NCBI RefSeq assembly: GCF_000835495.1
Contig: NW_015622541.1
Coordinates: 868,001 to 932,000 of the forward strand
Origin: Cladophialophora immunda
Lineage: Eukaryota > Ascomycota > Eurotiomycetes > Chaetothyriales > Herpotrichiellaceae
DNA length: 64,000 nucleotides
Direction: 5' to 3'
A model generated the notes under the pieces. That model had not been told where the DNA came from. It saw nothing but the letters and a program-made list of their open reading frames with translations, and made no database searches. Below, piece by piece: positions 53,471-64,000 of the stretch. Numbering within the stretch: position 1 is the stretch's first letter; each line of letters begins with the position of its first letter. The position numbers were made by a program, and so were the translations under genes.

Positions 53471-53946
53471 TCCACTATTGGTGATGGAGGATCGCGCTTG
53501 TAGCGAGATCTTTATCGTGGTGGTCTCGGGACTTTGCCCTAGCCCCGGAAAATCTTGGCTGGCCCGACCCCTACTCCGTACTTACCAAGCCTTGTCCAGG
53601 AATGATTAGCACAAGAGAAGACGCAATCTTGGAATGTAGGTAATTAGAGCTACTCAATAGCGACGAGGTGGCTGTCAACGAGCGCGTAGTTTTCATTTGT
53701 GAGTGAAAGGATATTTTCCGCATAATCCTAGACGCCAATGACCTTTGGTATTCTGTGCAAAGTCCTAGAAACAATTCCATACACTCTCAGGCGTTGAGAG
53801 TCCGAGAAGGCAGTCATCCAATCCAATCGTCAAAGTAGAGTGGCTCAAATCAGCACACAAGCTGGATGAATTTACCAAATGCATATTTATACTCCAGCCA
53901 CGCGTGGAGGGAGTATCTGTGCCAGTGGAGTATAGCCAGCGCATCC

Positions 53947-55368
53947 TTAGGGGAACCATCGCTCCAGGGTCGGCAACAGAATAGGGAATACCATCAGGAG
54001 TATCGGGACTACTTTTCGCTCGAAGAGTTCTTGCCAGGCCACGCCCTGCCAGAACCACAGTTTGAGGTATGAAGGATGGATGCTCATATGTACCGTCGAC
54101 ATTTTGAGTCTCAAAATGTCGTTGTAGTAAGTCATGACCCGGTTTCGGGCGTTGTGAAGTCCATAGAATACTGAAATCTGGCCCAGTAGGATCATCTGTA
54201 TCGACGCTTAGCACAAGTCTCCACGCTGAAAGGCGGGAAGTATTTTAGGACAGGCTGAGGGGCTCACTAGATAGAAAACCTTGTGCACCAATGGTCTGTC
54301 GATGAAATGCTCCTGTCGCACATAGGTTGGGATCAAATCGCACAGAATATCACCGGTAAGGCAAAGTGCGAAGACCAGAGGAATCAGTCCGATGAATGCC
54401 AGATGCGCGCCAAGAATGAGGACGGTGTCCCCGAGCCCAACAACGTGAAGGCGATCAACCGTAAATTCCATGCCGTGGTGGAAAGAGAGACGAGGAGAGC
54501 CATTGCGTCGTATCTGAACGTGGCGAAGAATAAGCTCTTCCAGTTTTTCTCCACGAGATCGCCTTCCAAGTTTGTGATGGCGGCTTTCGCGAGTTGTTCG
54601 CAATTCGCCGACAATTTGTTGTATTCTGCATTGTCCCAAGGTTGAAGCGCGGTTGCCACTTTGTAGATGTGAGCGCTGAAATTGTCTTAACAACAGGGGG
54701 GATAGAAACGAACCAGTTGAGTTGATTCTAACCATAGAAGAATGAATCTTTCCGATCCGTCTGTATTGCCGAAAGGGTCCATAAGATAGTACCTGTTTGG
54801 AGAACACTTTCCAATTCTCTGGTATCGAAGAGGGCTTGATGGTTGATCGACTATAATACGACGTAGTGGGAATGATTTTCGTGCTGTCTTCGGATAAAAC
54901 CAGGTCCCACACCAGACCCCTTACGCCGGTTCGACTCGGATGGTCCGATACTGCGAGCAGTGCAGCATGACGGAAAGTGTTTCTGTGAAGAATGTTTGAG
55001 ATATGATACCATAAGCTTACGAACAAATAGCGCAAGGGCCTAAATAGGAGGGAGCTGTCATTGTCGGGAAGATGTGACTGGGTGGACTTGGGGTTTGGCC
55101 AAGTGTATTCAAGAAACAGGTACCAATCGCGAGTCTCTTCCGGGGAGGGAACGCGGTGTTGTGCCATGTAGGTCAAAAATTGAGTTGATTTACCAAGGAG
55201 AGAGATCGGAAGGTGAGTTGCAAGAGAGCTTTTGGGGACAGTGGAAACTGGCCAGCGAAGTAGAGAAACTGATCGCCTGTGTACAACTGTAGACAGCAAG
55301 GCCGAAGTCTGTGTGAGGCTTCGTGTTTTTGGAAGGGCAAACTCTCTATATATGTACTCTTCTTTCAA
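53947..55368 (-). CDS. Putative membrane protein, reading frame not resolved (possible pseudogene)
   Basis: Family unknown. Minus-strand segments look real: EETRDWYLFLEYTWPNPKST and LFRPLRYLFVSLWYHISNIL near the start; then YNKLSANCEQLAKAAITNLE and NWKSLFFATFRYDAMALLVS in one frame; then HLAFIGLIPLVFALCLTGDI and LVHKVFYL in another. An intron from 54267 to about 54197 with a TGCTAAG branch point and CGATACAG acceptor joins to MILLGQISVFYGLHNARNRV, TYYNDILRLKMSTV and VVPILLMVFPILLPTLERWF, ending at 53947. A second intron (GTTAGA...TTTCAG near 54735-54680) is likely. Between ~54480 and 54384 the protein-like reading changes frame, and no AG lies there to end an intron. Either the gene is broken or one frame is misleading. 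Confidence 0.4.
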
Positions 55369-57616
55369 ACGACTAGACTGACAGTCAGTTCCACACGAGG
55401 CAGAGCCACGTGTGGATGGTCATTTCTATATGATTGGTCGGATGTTGAGATGACAAGGGCGTCATAGTTGCTTGACATCGACGAGGGAGGCACTGCTGCA
55501 GTAGTTATTCACGACGCCTTGAATGTGCGAGCAATGCAGGCGCTCCAGTCACACATTTTCGAGGGGAAGATGATGAAGCTGAGCCTCAGGTTGCCCGAAG
55601 ACATCCTTGAGAGCATAGGCACCAATGGAAAGCGGCCACGCAGTCAACACGAAGCAAGGCGATGATGAGCTTCGCCCTAAGTGGTGGCTTTGTCACTGCA
55701 ATCCACTATTAGCAGCGGAGGCGGTTACACAAGGCATTCGGCTAATTGTGCTGCACTATCAGCTGAAGACGACACGGTATGGTACCGAACATCGTAGCAG
55801 AGCTTTGATCCCAAGCCAATTGCTTCTTGATGGTTCGGCGACCTTGGCTGCAAACCAGCCTTGCGGAATCAAATGCAGCATGCTTTCCTCTTTTGTATTT
55901 TAGCCGTCAGGGTTTGTTAAAGCAAAGAGCGACATCAACCTGTACCAGATTCCGCTAGCATGGCAGACGGTAACCAACTTGCAATGTGCTCCGAAGAAGA
56001 AGGAGTGGGCTTGCGTAGGGCGTCTTTGTCGACAGGTTTTTTCGATATGCCAATAACTTGACGGTGTTCATGCCCCGGCCCCATCACTACCTGGAACAGC
56101 ACGCATAATTCAAGATGCACAGCTTGTGGACATGTCTACAACAAGGTCTGTTGTATGGTCAGTGAGGCTGAGCCTCGAGCTTTGGATCCGGTTGCTTATT
56201 TAACACCGTGGAAGCATAGAGGACGCGTTATTCAGGACAACAGTCCCCCAACTAGTAGATTTAGCCTGCACCGAACCTAGCCAGCTTGATACATGAAGCA
56301 GGAAGGACAGAAACAGCACAAACACATTGTGGATGTGCGTAAAAAGCCCCGGCGCCCAAAAGGTTTCATTCAGTCTTACTCTTGCTTGACTGATGTTGCC
56401 ATGGGGTTGAAGGCTGCCGCCCTCCATACATGAGCAGCTAAATATCACATGCAGCCTTTCCAATTCGAATTCCAGTCTCATGTACGCCATCCTGTGGTTG
56501 ACAACGGAAATGGACTTTGAAGAGGTCAAAATTCGCCGCTGAGTATCTTGGTATTTCTCGCTATAGAAGACTAATCAGGGACCCGTGTGCGGTCTTATGG
56601 GATCCTGTACATTGGTTGAGAACAACACCAGGAGGTCTTCTTCCCGCGCCAATAGCCACCACTTCGGCGTCGACCGCATCATGAAGCGCGTGGGACATGA
56701 AACTTCCCTGCGTTTGGCCGCCGGCTGTGTATCGGATTCAAAAACAATCTCCAAAGTCTCCCATCCTAAGTGAGAAGATACTTGAATCTTCTGTTTAAGT
56801 GTGATCCGGTCGGTGCAGGTTTCAAATGCTACCAGAAATGATGGTACCAGGCTTCTGTATAGTGGCAGTAAGGCTGGCGTCCCGAGACAAGGCTTTGTTC
56901 ACTGTTCACTGGTTCTCGCCATCCACACCAGCCGCAAGGTATGGTCACAATTCTGTCCGAAGTTATTGGGTGCACGGAGTGGATACATACTCATCCAGGG
57001 TGATTTCATTCCACACTGCACCTGCTGATTCGAACCGAGTCCGTCAGGTCGTCGTCTGTGGCGAGTGCCAAGCGGCGTCACGGCACACACTCGCAACTAG
57101 GTATTCCCTGTCCCATTTTGTTGATGAAACCTCAGCTGGTATACACACCTTCTCTTGAGGATTTCACCGGAAAGTGTCCTTGGTGCCACTTGCACCTCTG
57201 TAACTTGATCTACGAAAGGGGTAGGCCGAGGCACCCATTGCTCTTTACGGACTACGCCCGCTGATCCTCCCAAGAGGCGATCCGCCGGTTCGGCAAATCT
57301 GACATTGCCCGTCCAACTCTTTCGGGCTTGCGATTTTCCCACGAGAAAACTCAAAAGTTGACTGCAAACGACACATTTCATCTGCAGATAGTATACCCTG
57401 GGAGTGACTTCCGGACGGCATGCCGCTCCCTGGTCCTCGCAGCCTTGCCTGGGCACTACATTAAACCGTTACTGAAGGTCACAAACCACAACATTATTCC
57501 TCTCAAGCTGTCAGGAGCACCACGCTGAAAGTGTATTTTGTGGCTGCAGGCAATGTCTAGGACAACTTTTCCAGGCGAAGTGCAGATTGTTATATTTTTA
57601 TTGATTCATCATCAAC
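55369..57616. other. ~2.2-kb region without a credible gene
   Basis: Only short open frames without family features. It may hold the promoter of the DUF1593 gene and decayed sequence. Confidence 0.5.
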
Positions 57617-59104
57617 ATGGCAGCGCGACAGAACTTCCGAGTCTGCAAGACTAAGCCTCGAGTTTTCATTGTCTCTGACATCTCCAATGAACCTGACGAT
57701 GCCGAATCTCTGGTCCGCTATTTGCTCTACTCGAATGAATTTGACACAAGAGGCCTAGTTGCGTGTACGTCCACATGGTTGAGGAAAAATGTCCACCCAG
57801 AAGACATGCGAACCATTGTCAAGGCTTACGGACAAGTTGTGCACAATCTGAACGCCCACGTACCTCCGGAGAACCAGTTCGAACCCGCTGATTATTTCCT
57901 CTCGATCATCAAGACGGGACCGTCGTTGTATGGGAAAGAGGCGTTGAAAGATGATGTTCCCATAAGTGACGGTGCAGCACTACTGATAGAGCAAGTGGAT
58001 CAATCGGCGCAACCACTGTGGGTTCTCTGCTGGGGCGGTATCAATGTCCTCGCCCAAGCGTTGTATCACGCACAGAAGGCAAAGTCTGCAGCAGATTTTG
58101 CTCATTTCCGTTCGAAACTACGGGTATACACCATCTCCGACCAGGACGACAGCGGCATCTGGATTCGAATCACTTTCCCTGATATCTTCTATATCTGCTC
58201 TGTTCATGGGTGGAACGAATATGGGAACGCCGCCTGGACTGGAATTTCGGGTGACATCTTGCATGACTTCGATCGAGGCGGACCCGACAAAAGTAAGATC
58301 ACAAAAGAGTGGCTGAAAGAGCACATCCAGATTGGCCCTTTGGGCAAAGTGTACCCCGACTACGCTTTCATCATGGAAGGCGATACGCCTACATTTCTCT
58401 ACCTCATCCAGAATGGCCTTGGAGATCCTGAGCACCCTGAATGGGGCAGTTGGGGCGGACGATACTCTCGCGTTGACTTGGGCGGATGCACAAACCACTA
58501 CCACGATGCAGTTGATGCGGTGACTGGCATGAATGGCCAGATGTTTCGCAGCAGCCAGGCCACCATCTGGCGATGGCGCGATCAGTATCAAAACGACTTT
58601 GCCGCACGGATGCAATGGACCTTGACAGACAAGCCCAGCAAGGCGAACCATGCACCTGTGGTGATCGTGAATAACTGCACGCCAGGTCCAGAGCCACTGC
58701 TCTTGGAGGTCGAGGCGGGCACGGAGGTGACTCTCGACGCATCGCAAAGCTACGATCCAGATGGCGACTCACTGACATTCAAGTGGTTTCAATACAAGGA
58801 ACCAACTTCATCGCAGTCGCCGATCCATTGGCTGGTTCCAGACATTGAGCTGGTGCCAGTAGGCGGCGAACAGAAGATCGTGAAGATCGAACTCCCTCCG
58901 CCAGAGACATGTGCGGTCAATATTGTCACGGGGAAAGCGCTGGAGAAGGGGATGGCGCTCCATTTCATCCTGGAGGTCACTGACAATGGGTCACCCAGCA
59001 TGACGACGTACAAACGTGTTGTGGTGCAGACTACCAACAAGAATCTCATCGGCGGTCGAGACAAGGGTTTCGAAACAGTGACCGCTGCGTTAGGGAAAGA
59101 TTAA
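57617..59104 (+). CDS. DUF1593 (Sde0182-type, nucleoside-hydrolase-like) protein
   Basis: Intact 495-residue single-exon protein, ATG at 57617 (MAARQNFRVCKTKPRVFIVS). Residues ~15-300 are the DUF1593 domain: RVFIVSDISNEPDDAESLVR, with an Asp cluster recalling the nucleoside-hydrolase metal site, then LVACTSTWLRKNVHPEDMRT, PLWVLCWGGINVLAQALY and WGGRYSRVDLGG. The C-terminal ~150 residues (LLLEVEAGTEVTLDASQSYD, PDGDSLTFKWFQY) are a PKD/Ig-like beta domain, as in bacterial Sde0182. In bacteria these are linked to plant-polysaccharide use. No signal peptide is visible here, so the protein is probably intracellular. Reaction not known. A sugar porter and a polyol dehydrogenase follow within 6 kb. 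Confidence 0.85.
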   Translation: MAARQNFRVCKTKPRVFIVSDISNEPDDAESLVRYLLYSNEFDTRGLVACTSTWLRKNVHPEDMRTIVKAYGQVVHNLNAHVPPENQFEPADYFLSIIKTGPSLYGKEALKDDVPISDGAALLIEQVDQSAQPLWVLCWGGINVLAQALYHAQKAKSAADFAHFRSKLRVYTISDQDDSGIWIRITFPDIFYICSVHGWNEYGNAAWTGISGDILHDFDRGGPDKSKITKEWLKEHIQIGPLGKVYPDYAFIMEGDTPTFLYLIQNGLGDPEHPEWGSWGGRYSRVDLGGCTNHYHDAVDAVTGMNGQMFRSSQATIWRWRDQYQNDFAARMQWTLTDKPSKANHAPVVIVNNCTPGPEPLLLEVEAGTEVTLDASQSYDPDGDSLTFKWFQYKEPTSSQSPIHWLVPDIELVPVGGEQKIVKIELPPPETCAVNIVTGKALEKGMALHFILEVTDNGSPSMTTYKRVVVQTTNKNLIGGRDKGFETVTAALGKD

Positions 59105-59540
59105 GTCTTCCGCAAGCGGTTGAAGATGGCTGAAGAGGGAGGCATAAGGACTCACTTCGATACTCTACAAGCACAGCGCTTCTCCTCCTAAAATATGAGA
59201 TAGAATCCTTATACAAAGATATCATACAGCCTTGAAGCAGGGAGCCATGTTTATACCTAGAATGACACCACGCAGCTACTATTACAAGCAATTAGAACAC
59301 TTCTTCCAGAACGCTTCGCATCGTTCGCCAGTGGCCCAAGGGACTGGAGCTATAAAATCGATCAAGGAGTATATAATGACCTTAAAACATTCTATACAAT
59401 TGTGTCGAAGTCATTTTGCTGCGGCACCACCATACTAGGAGTAAATAACCCCCTTCGGCAACGCATCAGCTGGCGACCTGTTGGCTCTTCGTACTAATAA
59501 CGTAGAGCCTTGTTCGCGTTATCGCAACCAGAATTCCCTC

Positions 59541-61413
59541 TCAAGCTGTTGCAGGCTTTTGGAGCTCTACGTTGTCTTTGACCACCTCACCCTTTGCCTG
59601 AGCATCCGGCTTGTAATTCTTGAACTGCCTCGCCGGGACTCGTTTGGCAAACATCTCGTCCAGCTCCTCGTAAGTCCGGCCACTGGTCTCGGGCTGGAAA
59701 TACCACAGGTAACATAGGCAGAGGAAGCTGGGCCCGCCGAAGACGAAGGCGACCTTGCCGCCGAGGTTGCCCTTGTCCGGGTTGAACATGTAGGGCAGGA
59801 CGAATTGCCACATGACGTTGACCGAGTTTTGCAGCGCGAGGCCGATCGCGATGGTCTTGACGCGGAGACGAGCCGTGGCGGTCTCGGTCATGATGGAGAA
59901 GGCGGTCGAGCCGATCGAGACGTTGTACATCCAGCTGTAGATCAAGATGATGGCCACGGTGCCCTTGATCTCCCCGGGGCTGCCGCCCGTGGCGAGCCCG
60001 CCCTCGATGAAGAGGAGGACCACCAAGATGGCCAGGCCGTAGAAGGTCAGATTGCGTCTCCCGACCTTGTCGATCAAATACGCCGCCATGAGATTGCCCA
60101 CAATGGACAACACCGGCTGCGCAATCTGGATTCGGAAGCTCTCCTTCGCAGAATAGCCCGCGAGTTGGAGGTAGTAGGTGAAGTACCCGGCCACGAAGGT
60201 GATCCCCGTCAGCACTTGAATGATCAAGGGTCCAATGCTGATAATTGTGCGTCGAAGGTTGGACCGTCGGAAGCATTCCAGGTAAGTGACGCCCTCGGTT
60301 TCCTTTCTGATCTCTTCGAGTGTCAACTGAATGAGTGCCAGCCTCTTCCTGCCCTCCTCGCCTTTCTGACCGAGTTTGGCGAGACTCTTAAGCGCCCTTT
60401 CATTTTTGCCTTTTGAAACGAGCCACCAGGGAGATCTGGAAGGCACAAAGGATCAGCGACGGTCGCTATCAGGAGAGGGAGTGACGAAATTTACATACTC
60501 GGGCATGAAGGGGGATAGAAGTGCCGAGACACCCGCGAAGCCGTATTGGCAGCAGAAAACCACACGATAGGCCCAACGAGTGTCGACATCGCCAGTGTAA
60601 TTGACAATGATGAAGGCCAAGAGAGGGCCAATCTGCGACGTGGAGTCAGTATCGGCATCTTGATTTTGAAAGTTCGGGGAGGTCTTCATAGTCCCAGACA
60701 ATCGCAGGAGAAGGAAAGAGGAAGAACACGTACGCCAAAGGCGACTCCAATGCCAACAGTAAAGATGCCTCTCCAAGCATGGGGTGTAATCTAAGTTGTT
60801 GGTCAGCAAGAATTCGAGAGCTCGGGGGTATAATGTATTGACATACCTCCCCAACATAAGTCGTCATGACGCCCTGAATGGCGCCGACCGCAAAGCCATT
60901 CAAGAACTTGCCGCCGAAGAAAACAGGATTGGTCGTCGCGGCAAATTCTACGCTGATTGCAGCGAAGCTGATTGCCAATGCGCCGATCAAAGTGAATTTG
61001 CGCCCGATAATATCGGCAATAGTGGCGCCACCAAGCACACCGAAGATGGCAGACGCGACGGGGGCCGCATTGAAGGCCGATTGCCAATCTGCCGGCAAGA
61101 CATAGTTGCCGTCGAAGGAAGAGCCAAAGTCTTTGCGGAATTCCGGGATCCCAAGGACCGACCCTCCTGCCTGGACCTCAAACGCAGCAAGGATGATGGA
61201 CCAGCAAGCATAGACACACCAAGCGCAAGACCAAGGATATCTTTTCAGAGACAGCCAGACACCCAACTCGTGGTCTTCCTGGTTGGCCAGGTGGCCGAGC
61301 TGTTCATCTGGAGTGACTTCCATATGATCAACGCTGAGCTTTTCTTTCGCCACAACTTCGACGGATTGCCTCTCAGGGTCCGCCCCGAGTTGGGAGATGT
61401 TGGAGTTCTCCAT
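59541..61413 (-). CDS. MFS sugar transporter (alpha-glucoside/maltose-permease-like)
   Basis: Four or five exons on the minus strand from MENSNISQLGADPERQSVEV (ATG 61413) to QKPATA-stop at 59541. The cytosolic N-terminus is ~60 residues. Span 1 is SCAWCVYACWSIILAAFEV. IADIIGRKFTLIGALAISFA is the loop 2-3 motif, and FLNGFAVGAIQGVMTTYVGE leads across an intron to ITPHAWRGIFTVGIGVAFG. SPWWLVSKGKNERALKSLAK is the central loop (the P-E-S-P-W-W-L motif of fungal maltose/alpha-glucoside permeases, split by an intron), and YLIDKVGRRNLTFYG follows. FQPETSGRTYEELDEMFAKR is the C-terminal signature. Proton symport of a di- or monosaccharide into the cell is expected. The neighbours DUF1593 and polyol dehydrogenase fit a sugar-use group. 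No cluster palindrome nearby. Confidence 0.9.
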
Positions 61414-63751
61414 GGATGGTGGGACAGGTAGAGAAGATCTTGATAAACAACAGCTGGGTTCGGTGGGTGAAGGTCAGGAACGTTCAAGGGACATGGTGTA
61501 GCAGCGGCAAGAAGGGACTATGTAGGCCCTTTTCTAGAACCAGATTCGGATTCGAGACCCCATGGGCAACGGCAACGCGGTCTGCAAGCGAAGGCGGAGG
61601 AATTGCCGAAATTTCTCTCCAGGGTTTGAGCGGGTTGATGGTGCTTACTGTGGCTAGAGATGTGGAGACAACTGTCGGCCACTAGAGCAAATTAGGAATC
61701 ACGAGGCTGAAATCTCCTGGACAGGTAATTGCAGCCACAGTACCAGACCAGTCTCCTGACAGGGAAGCGTTGCTTCGCGCTCCTGGTTCTCCTTGTATCC
61801 CCAAATTAGACGTGGGTGGTACTGCCCCAGGCAAAGTCATGCGTTACCCCGGGCGAACCCCCTGGAATAGTGCGGAGTATAGCTGAATCACTAGTAAGTA
61901 TGCACACGTTCAGAGGCGAAGCGGCCAAATACCGACGAGTAATCCGTCCGAATGATGCAGAGCCTAGAGCGCTGATATTATATTTGCTATATTACCATCT
62001 GTGAGTTCTGTGAACTATCGGCGCACCAAGTTTCAAACTTGGAAAGTGGCTGTTGAACTCCCCATAGATACCGTTCAGTGGCGTGGACTGCGGAAGTTTG
62101 TAGGAGCTCAACTACGGATTTCCGCCGGTCGCAACAACGTCCTCGGTTCTCGAGTTTGTTTGTCCGCTGCCTTTGCCTCTCGCTGCTCTGGCGGCCCCAA
62201 TGCGCGAGCTCTTATGGAGAATCTTACAAGCGGCCCTGACATAGGGAGACAACTTTGTTTACTCGACCCGGACCTTTTCCTTGGCATTCCTACGTGCCGC
62301 CTTGTTGAGGCAACTGATTGAGGTCACTGAAATGCTTCCACCCCTCTATGTCGAGAGTGGAGACCTTTGCCTACCTGAGAGCACCAGATATGGCCACTCG
62401 CACCTTCTGAATAGATCGGGGAAGAGTCGATGCACCACAAGGTCTTCAGCCAAACAATTTTAGCCGGGGAGGCGCGACATTCGCCAACTATTTCCCAATG
62501 TGGACCTTGTCCGCAAAGATCAAAGACTCCTGTTATCTCGTCTACGAGTGGGTAACACCTGATTGTGTACACTGTGGCCCAATAGTCTAAGATGTGTGAC
62601 ATATATCGGCAATCAGTGGGTCGAACGCAAATTGTGTTCCGGAGGCGAGAAGAATTCTCCCTAACAACCAACAGCGAGGCATGGGTGAACAATAACACAC
62701 TTGGAAATTACCGAGTGGGCTGCGGCATCAGTGGAGGAAGCCACGTGGAGGCCGAGCCAAAGATATCCAAGTATTCTGGGAATAGAGTCAACTGCGTAGA
62801 TAGCGCTATTGGAAGGAAAGAGTAGTATTAGCATTTAACCCAACGGCTGAAGAATACGATCTATTCGGTGCCTCCTGTGGGATCAGCTGACCTCAACCTC
62901 TGCCAGCAGTTTGGCGTCGCATGCAGCGTCTGTGGAGTAGTATCGCTTTCTGGCTCCTTGCGTTGGTTGAAGTTTGTCTTCAGGGCCTGGATCAATAGTG
63001 AACGGGAGCATCATGCGTGGGTGGGTGTGCCGCCTTAGTTAGCTGATGATTTCTTGACTCGAGATGTTGAGACAGGATGGGCGTTGTAGAATGCCCTGAT
63101 TGTTCCTGCATGAGCAATCGCACGAGGAGCTACCACTGACCAACAAGTGTCTGTGAAACCAAAGAGTGGTGCCTATGCAGAATATTTTGTGGTGGAACTC
63201 TGCTTTTACCCCAGCTACGAGTTACGATGTCGCACGACATGAAGGGGGCTCATCGAAGCTTGACAACCCCGGCAGTTGACTGATGCTTAATGATGCCTGA
63301 AGCAGTAAGCTTGGTGGAGCCTGCTAGCCCGGAGCCTACCTAGTCTCGTGCGTGCGAGGGTCGCTGGCTTTCTGGGCCCTTCCCTCCCACGACGAGATCC
63401 GAGGTATGTGAGAGCCAGATGCACAAGCGGACGCTTTCCCGATACCATCGCCAATAATGTCCATGAGGACCATCAGACACGGGATTGTCTACTCCGTTCA
63501 TCGGCTCAATCCAATGTCTGCAAAGGAATTACACCAGTGCAGAAATTGCCCCCGCACGGTCCTCAGCCTACACTCGTAGTTGCTTCTTTTCTGCCACGGT
63601 CGTGCTTTACCAGTATTGGATCTCTGCTCGCAGACGTGTTTTATTCATTCCCTGTCTCAAAGACTTCGATATCGTTCGGCCTGATATCTGGTATACTCAA
63701 TTGAAAGAGTCTTCTGCGGTTTCAAACCTCTCGTGTCGAGAACCTCCAAAG
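61414..63751. other. ~2.3-kb region without a credible gene
   Basis: Between the divergent sugar transporter and the polyol dehydrogenase. Short open frames only (for example 62324-62698 and 63348-63704); no family features, no RNA gene and no repeat recognised. Confidence 0.5.
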
Positions 63752-64000
63752 ATGGCGCCTTCGGCGAGCCTCACAGGCTCTCAACTCCTCAATGGCGACA
63801 TTCCTGCCACCAAAAAGCTCGTCGCAAGTGTAACGGAAATTTCCAACGGAGACGTTGCGACTCCATGTCTTGATCTCGTGGCTTCCAAATTCGCTTCTTA
63901 CAAGAACCCTTCCTTATTTGTTACGCCGGAGCACGGAATTCACATGAAGGAAACTTCAATACCAAAGATACGACCAACCGAAGTTTTAGTTCATATTCGT
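63752..64000 (+). CDS. Zinc-dependent polyol dehydrogenase, N-terminal part (partial)
   Basis: ATG at 63752 opens 83 codons to the window edge without a stop (MAPSASLTGSQLLNGDIPAT...). After a ~55-residue leader, KNPSLFVTPEHGIHMKETSI and PKIRPTEVLVHIR match the start of L-arabinitol/sorbitol/xylitol-type medium-chain dehydrogenases, just before the expected G-I-C-G-S-D zinc motif, which is outside the window. Such enzymes oxidise polyols to ketoses with NAD+ in pentose catabolism. The leader is longer than usual. The assignment to the polyol subgroup is by the V-T-P-E-H-x-I-x-M pattern only; another zinc alcohol dehydrogenase is possible. It lies divergent to, and about 2.3 kb from, the sugar transporter. 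Confidence 0.7.
   Translation, partial: MAPSASLTGSQLLNGDIPATKKLVASVTEISNGDVATPCLDLVASKFASYKNPSLFVTPEHGIHMKETSIPKIRPTEVLVHIR

Noticed and set aside
59587..60276. Minus-strand 229-residue His/Arg/Gly-rich frame over the sugar transporter
   Set aside because: Alternative frame of the transporter; biased composition, no domain.
62324..62698. 124-residue minus-strand open frame in the right-hand gap
   Set aside because: No domain, signal or homology pattern seen; likely chance.
1..64000. CRISPR arrays, bacterial operons, rRNA, tRNA genes and transposons
   Set aside because: No spaced direct repeats, no tRNA cloverleaf or rRNA blocks, and no transposase or LTR pattern noticed; a dedicated tRNA and repeat scan would be decisive.

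Overview
The window is nuclear DNA of a filamentous ascomycete (Pezizomycotina). Coding sequences are interrupted by short GT-AG introns of about 45-135 nt. The gene set is typically fungal: a Sln1-type hybrid histidine kinase, a COMPASS Shg1 subunit, a Zn2Cys6 regulator, a kinesin-3 and MFS sugar porters. A black-yeast-like member of the Eurotiomycetes is a guess only; nothing seen here fixes genus or species.

Layout. 0-8.5 kb: an agmatine-deiminase-family gene running off the left edge, an amidase with an extra C-terminal domain, a RING/ubiquitin-like protein and a gene with the fungal STAND N-terminal signature. 9-10.2 kb: an unresolved membrane-protein locus. 10.3-31.5 kb: a compact cluster of two divergent Baeyer-Villiger monooxygenases, a SnoaL-like protein, a zinc alcohol dehydrogenase, an MFS transporter, a DFR/GRE2-like reductase, a PRISE-type enone reductase, two classical SDRs and a Zn2Cys6 activator. 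32-46 kb: mostly housekeeping genes (a frame-disrupted mitochondrial-type protein, a GFA protein, complex I NUXM, Sln1-type kinase, Shg1, eIF4E, a BTB protein). 47-55.4 kb: an FAD monooxygenase, a NOPCHAP1-like acidic protein, a kinesin-3, a HAD phosphatase and an unclear membrane-protein locus. 57.6-64 kb: a DUF1593 protein, a second MFS sugar porter and the start of a polyol dehydrogenase, suggesting a small carbohydrate-use group.

The most interesting result is a shared palindrome, TTCGSCGAA (usually extended to TTTCGSCGAAA), in every promoter of the 10.3-31.5 kb cluster. I found ten full copies, all intergenic, all between 12.6 and 28.2 kb, and none in the other ~48 kb. About 0.5 copy is expected by chance in 64 kb. 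This marks the ten genes as one regulon, probably driven by the Zn2Cys6 protein inside the cluster, whose own upstream region has two sites. The cluster has no PKS, NRPS or terpene synthase and holds mostly redox enzymes plus an importer-type transporter. I infer a pathway that takes up and oxidises an alicyclic (terpenoid- or steroid-like) alcohol, ketone or enone through two Baeyer-Villiger steps; the substrate is unknown.

Several loci have reading frames that do not resolve cleanly (about 6.97, 9-10.2, 14.8, 32.5 and 54.4 kb). They are reported as observations, because sequencing error and real decay cannot be told apart from this text.
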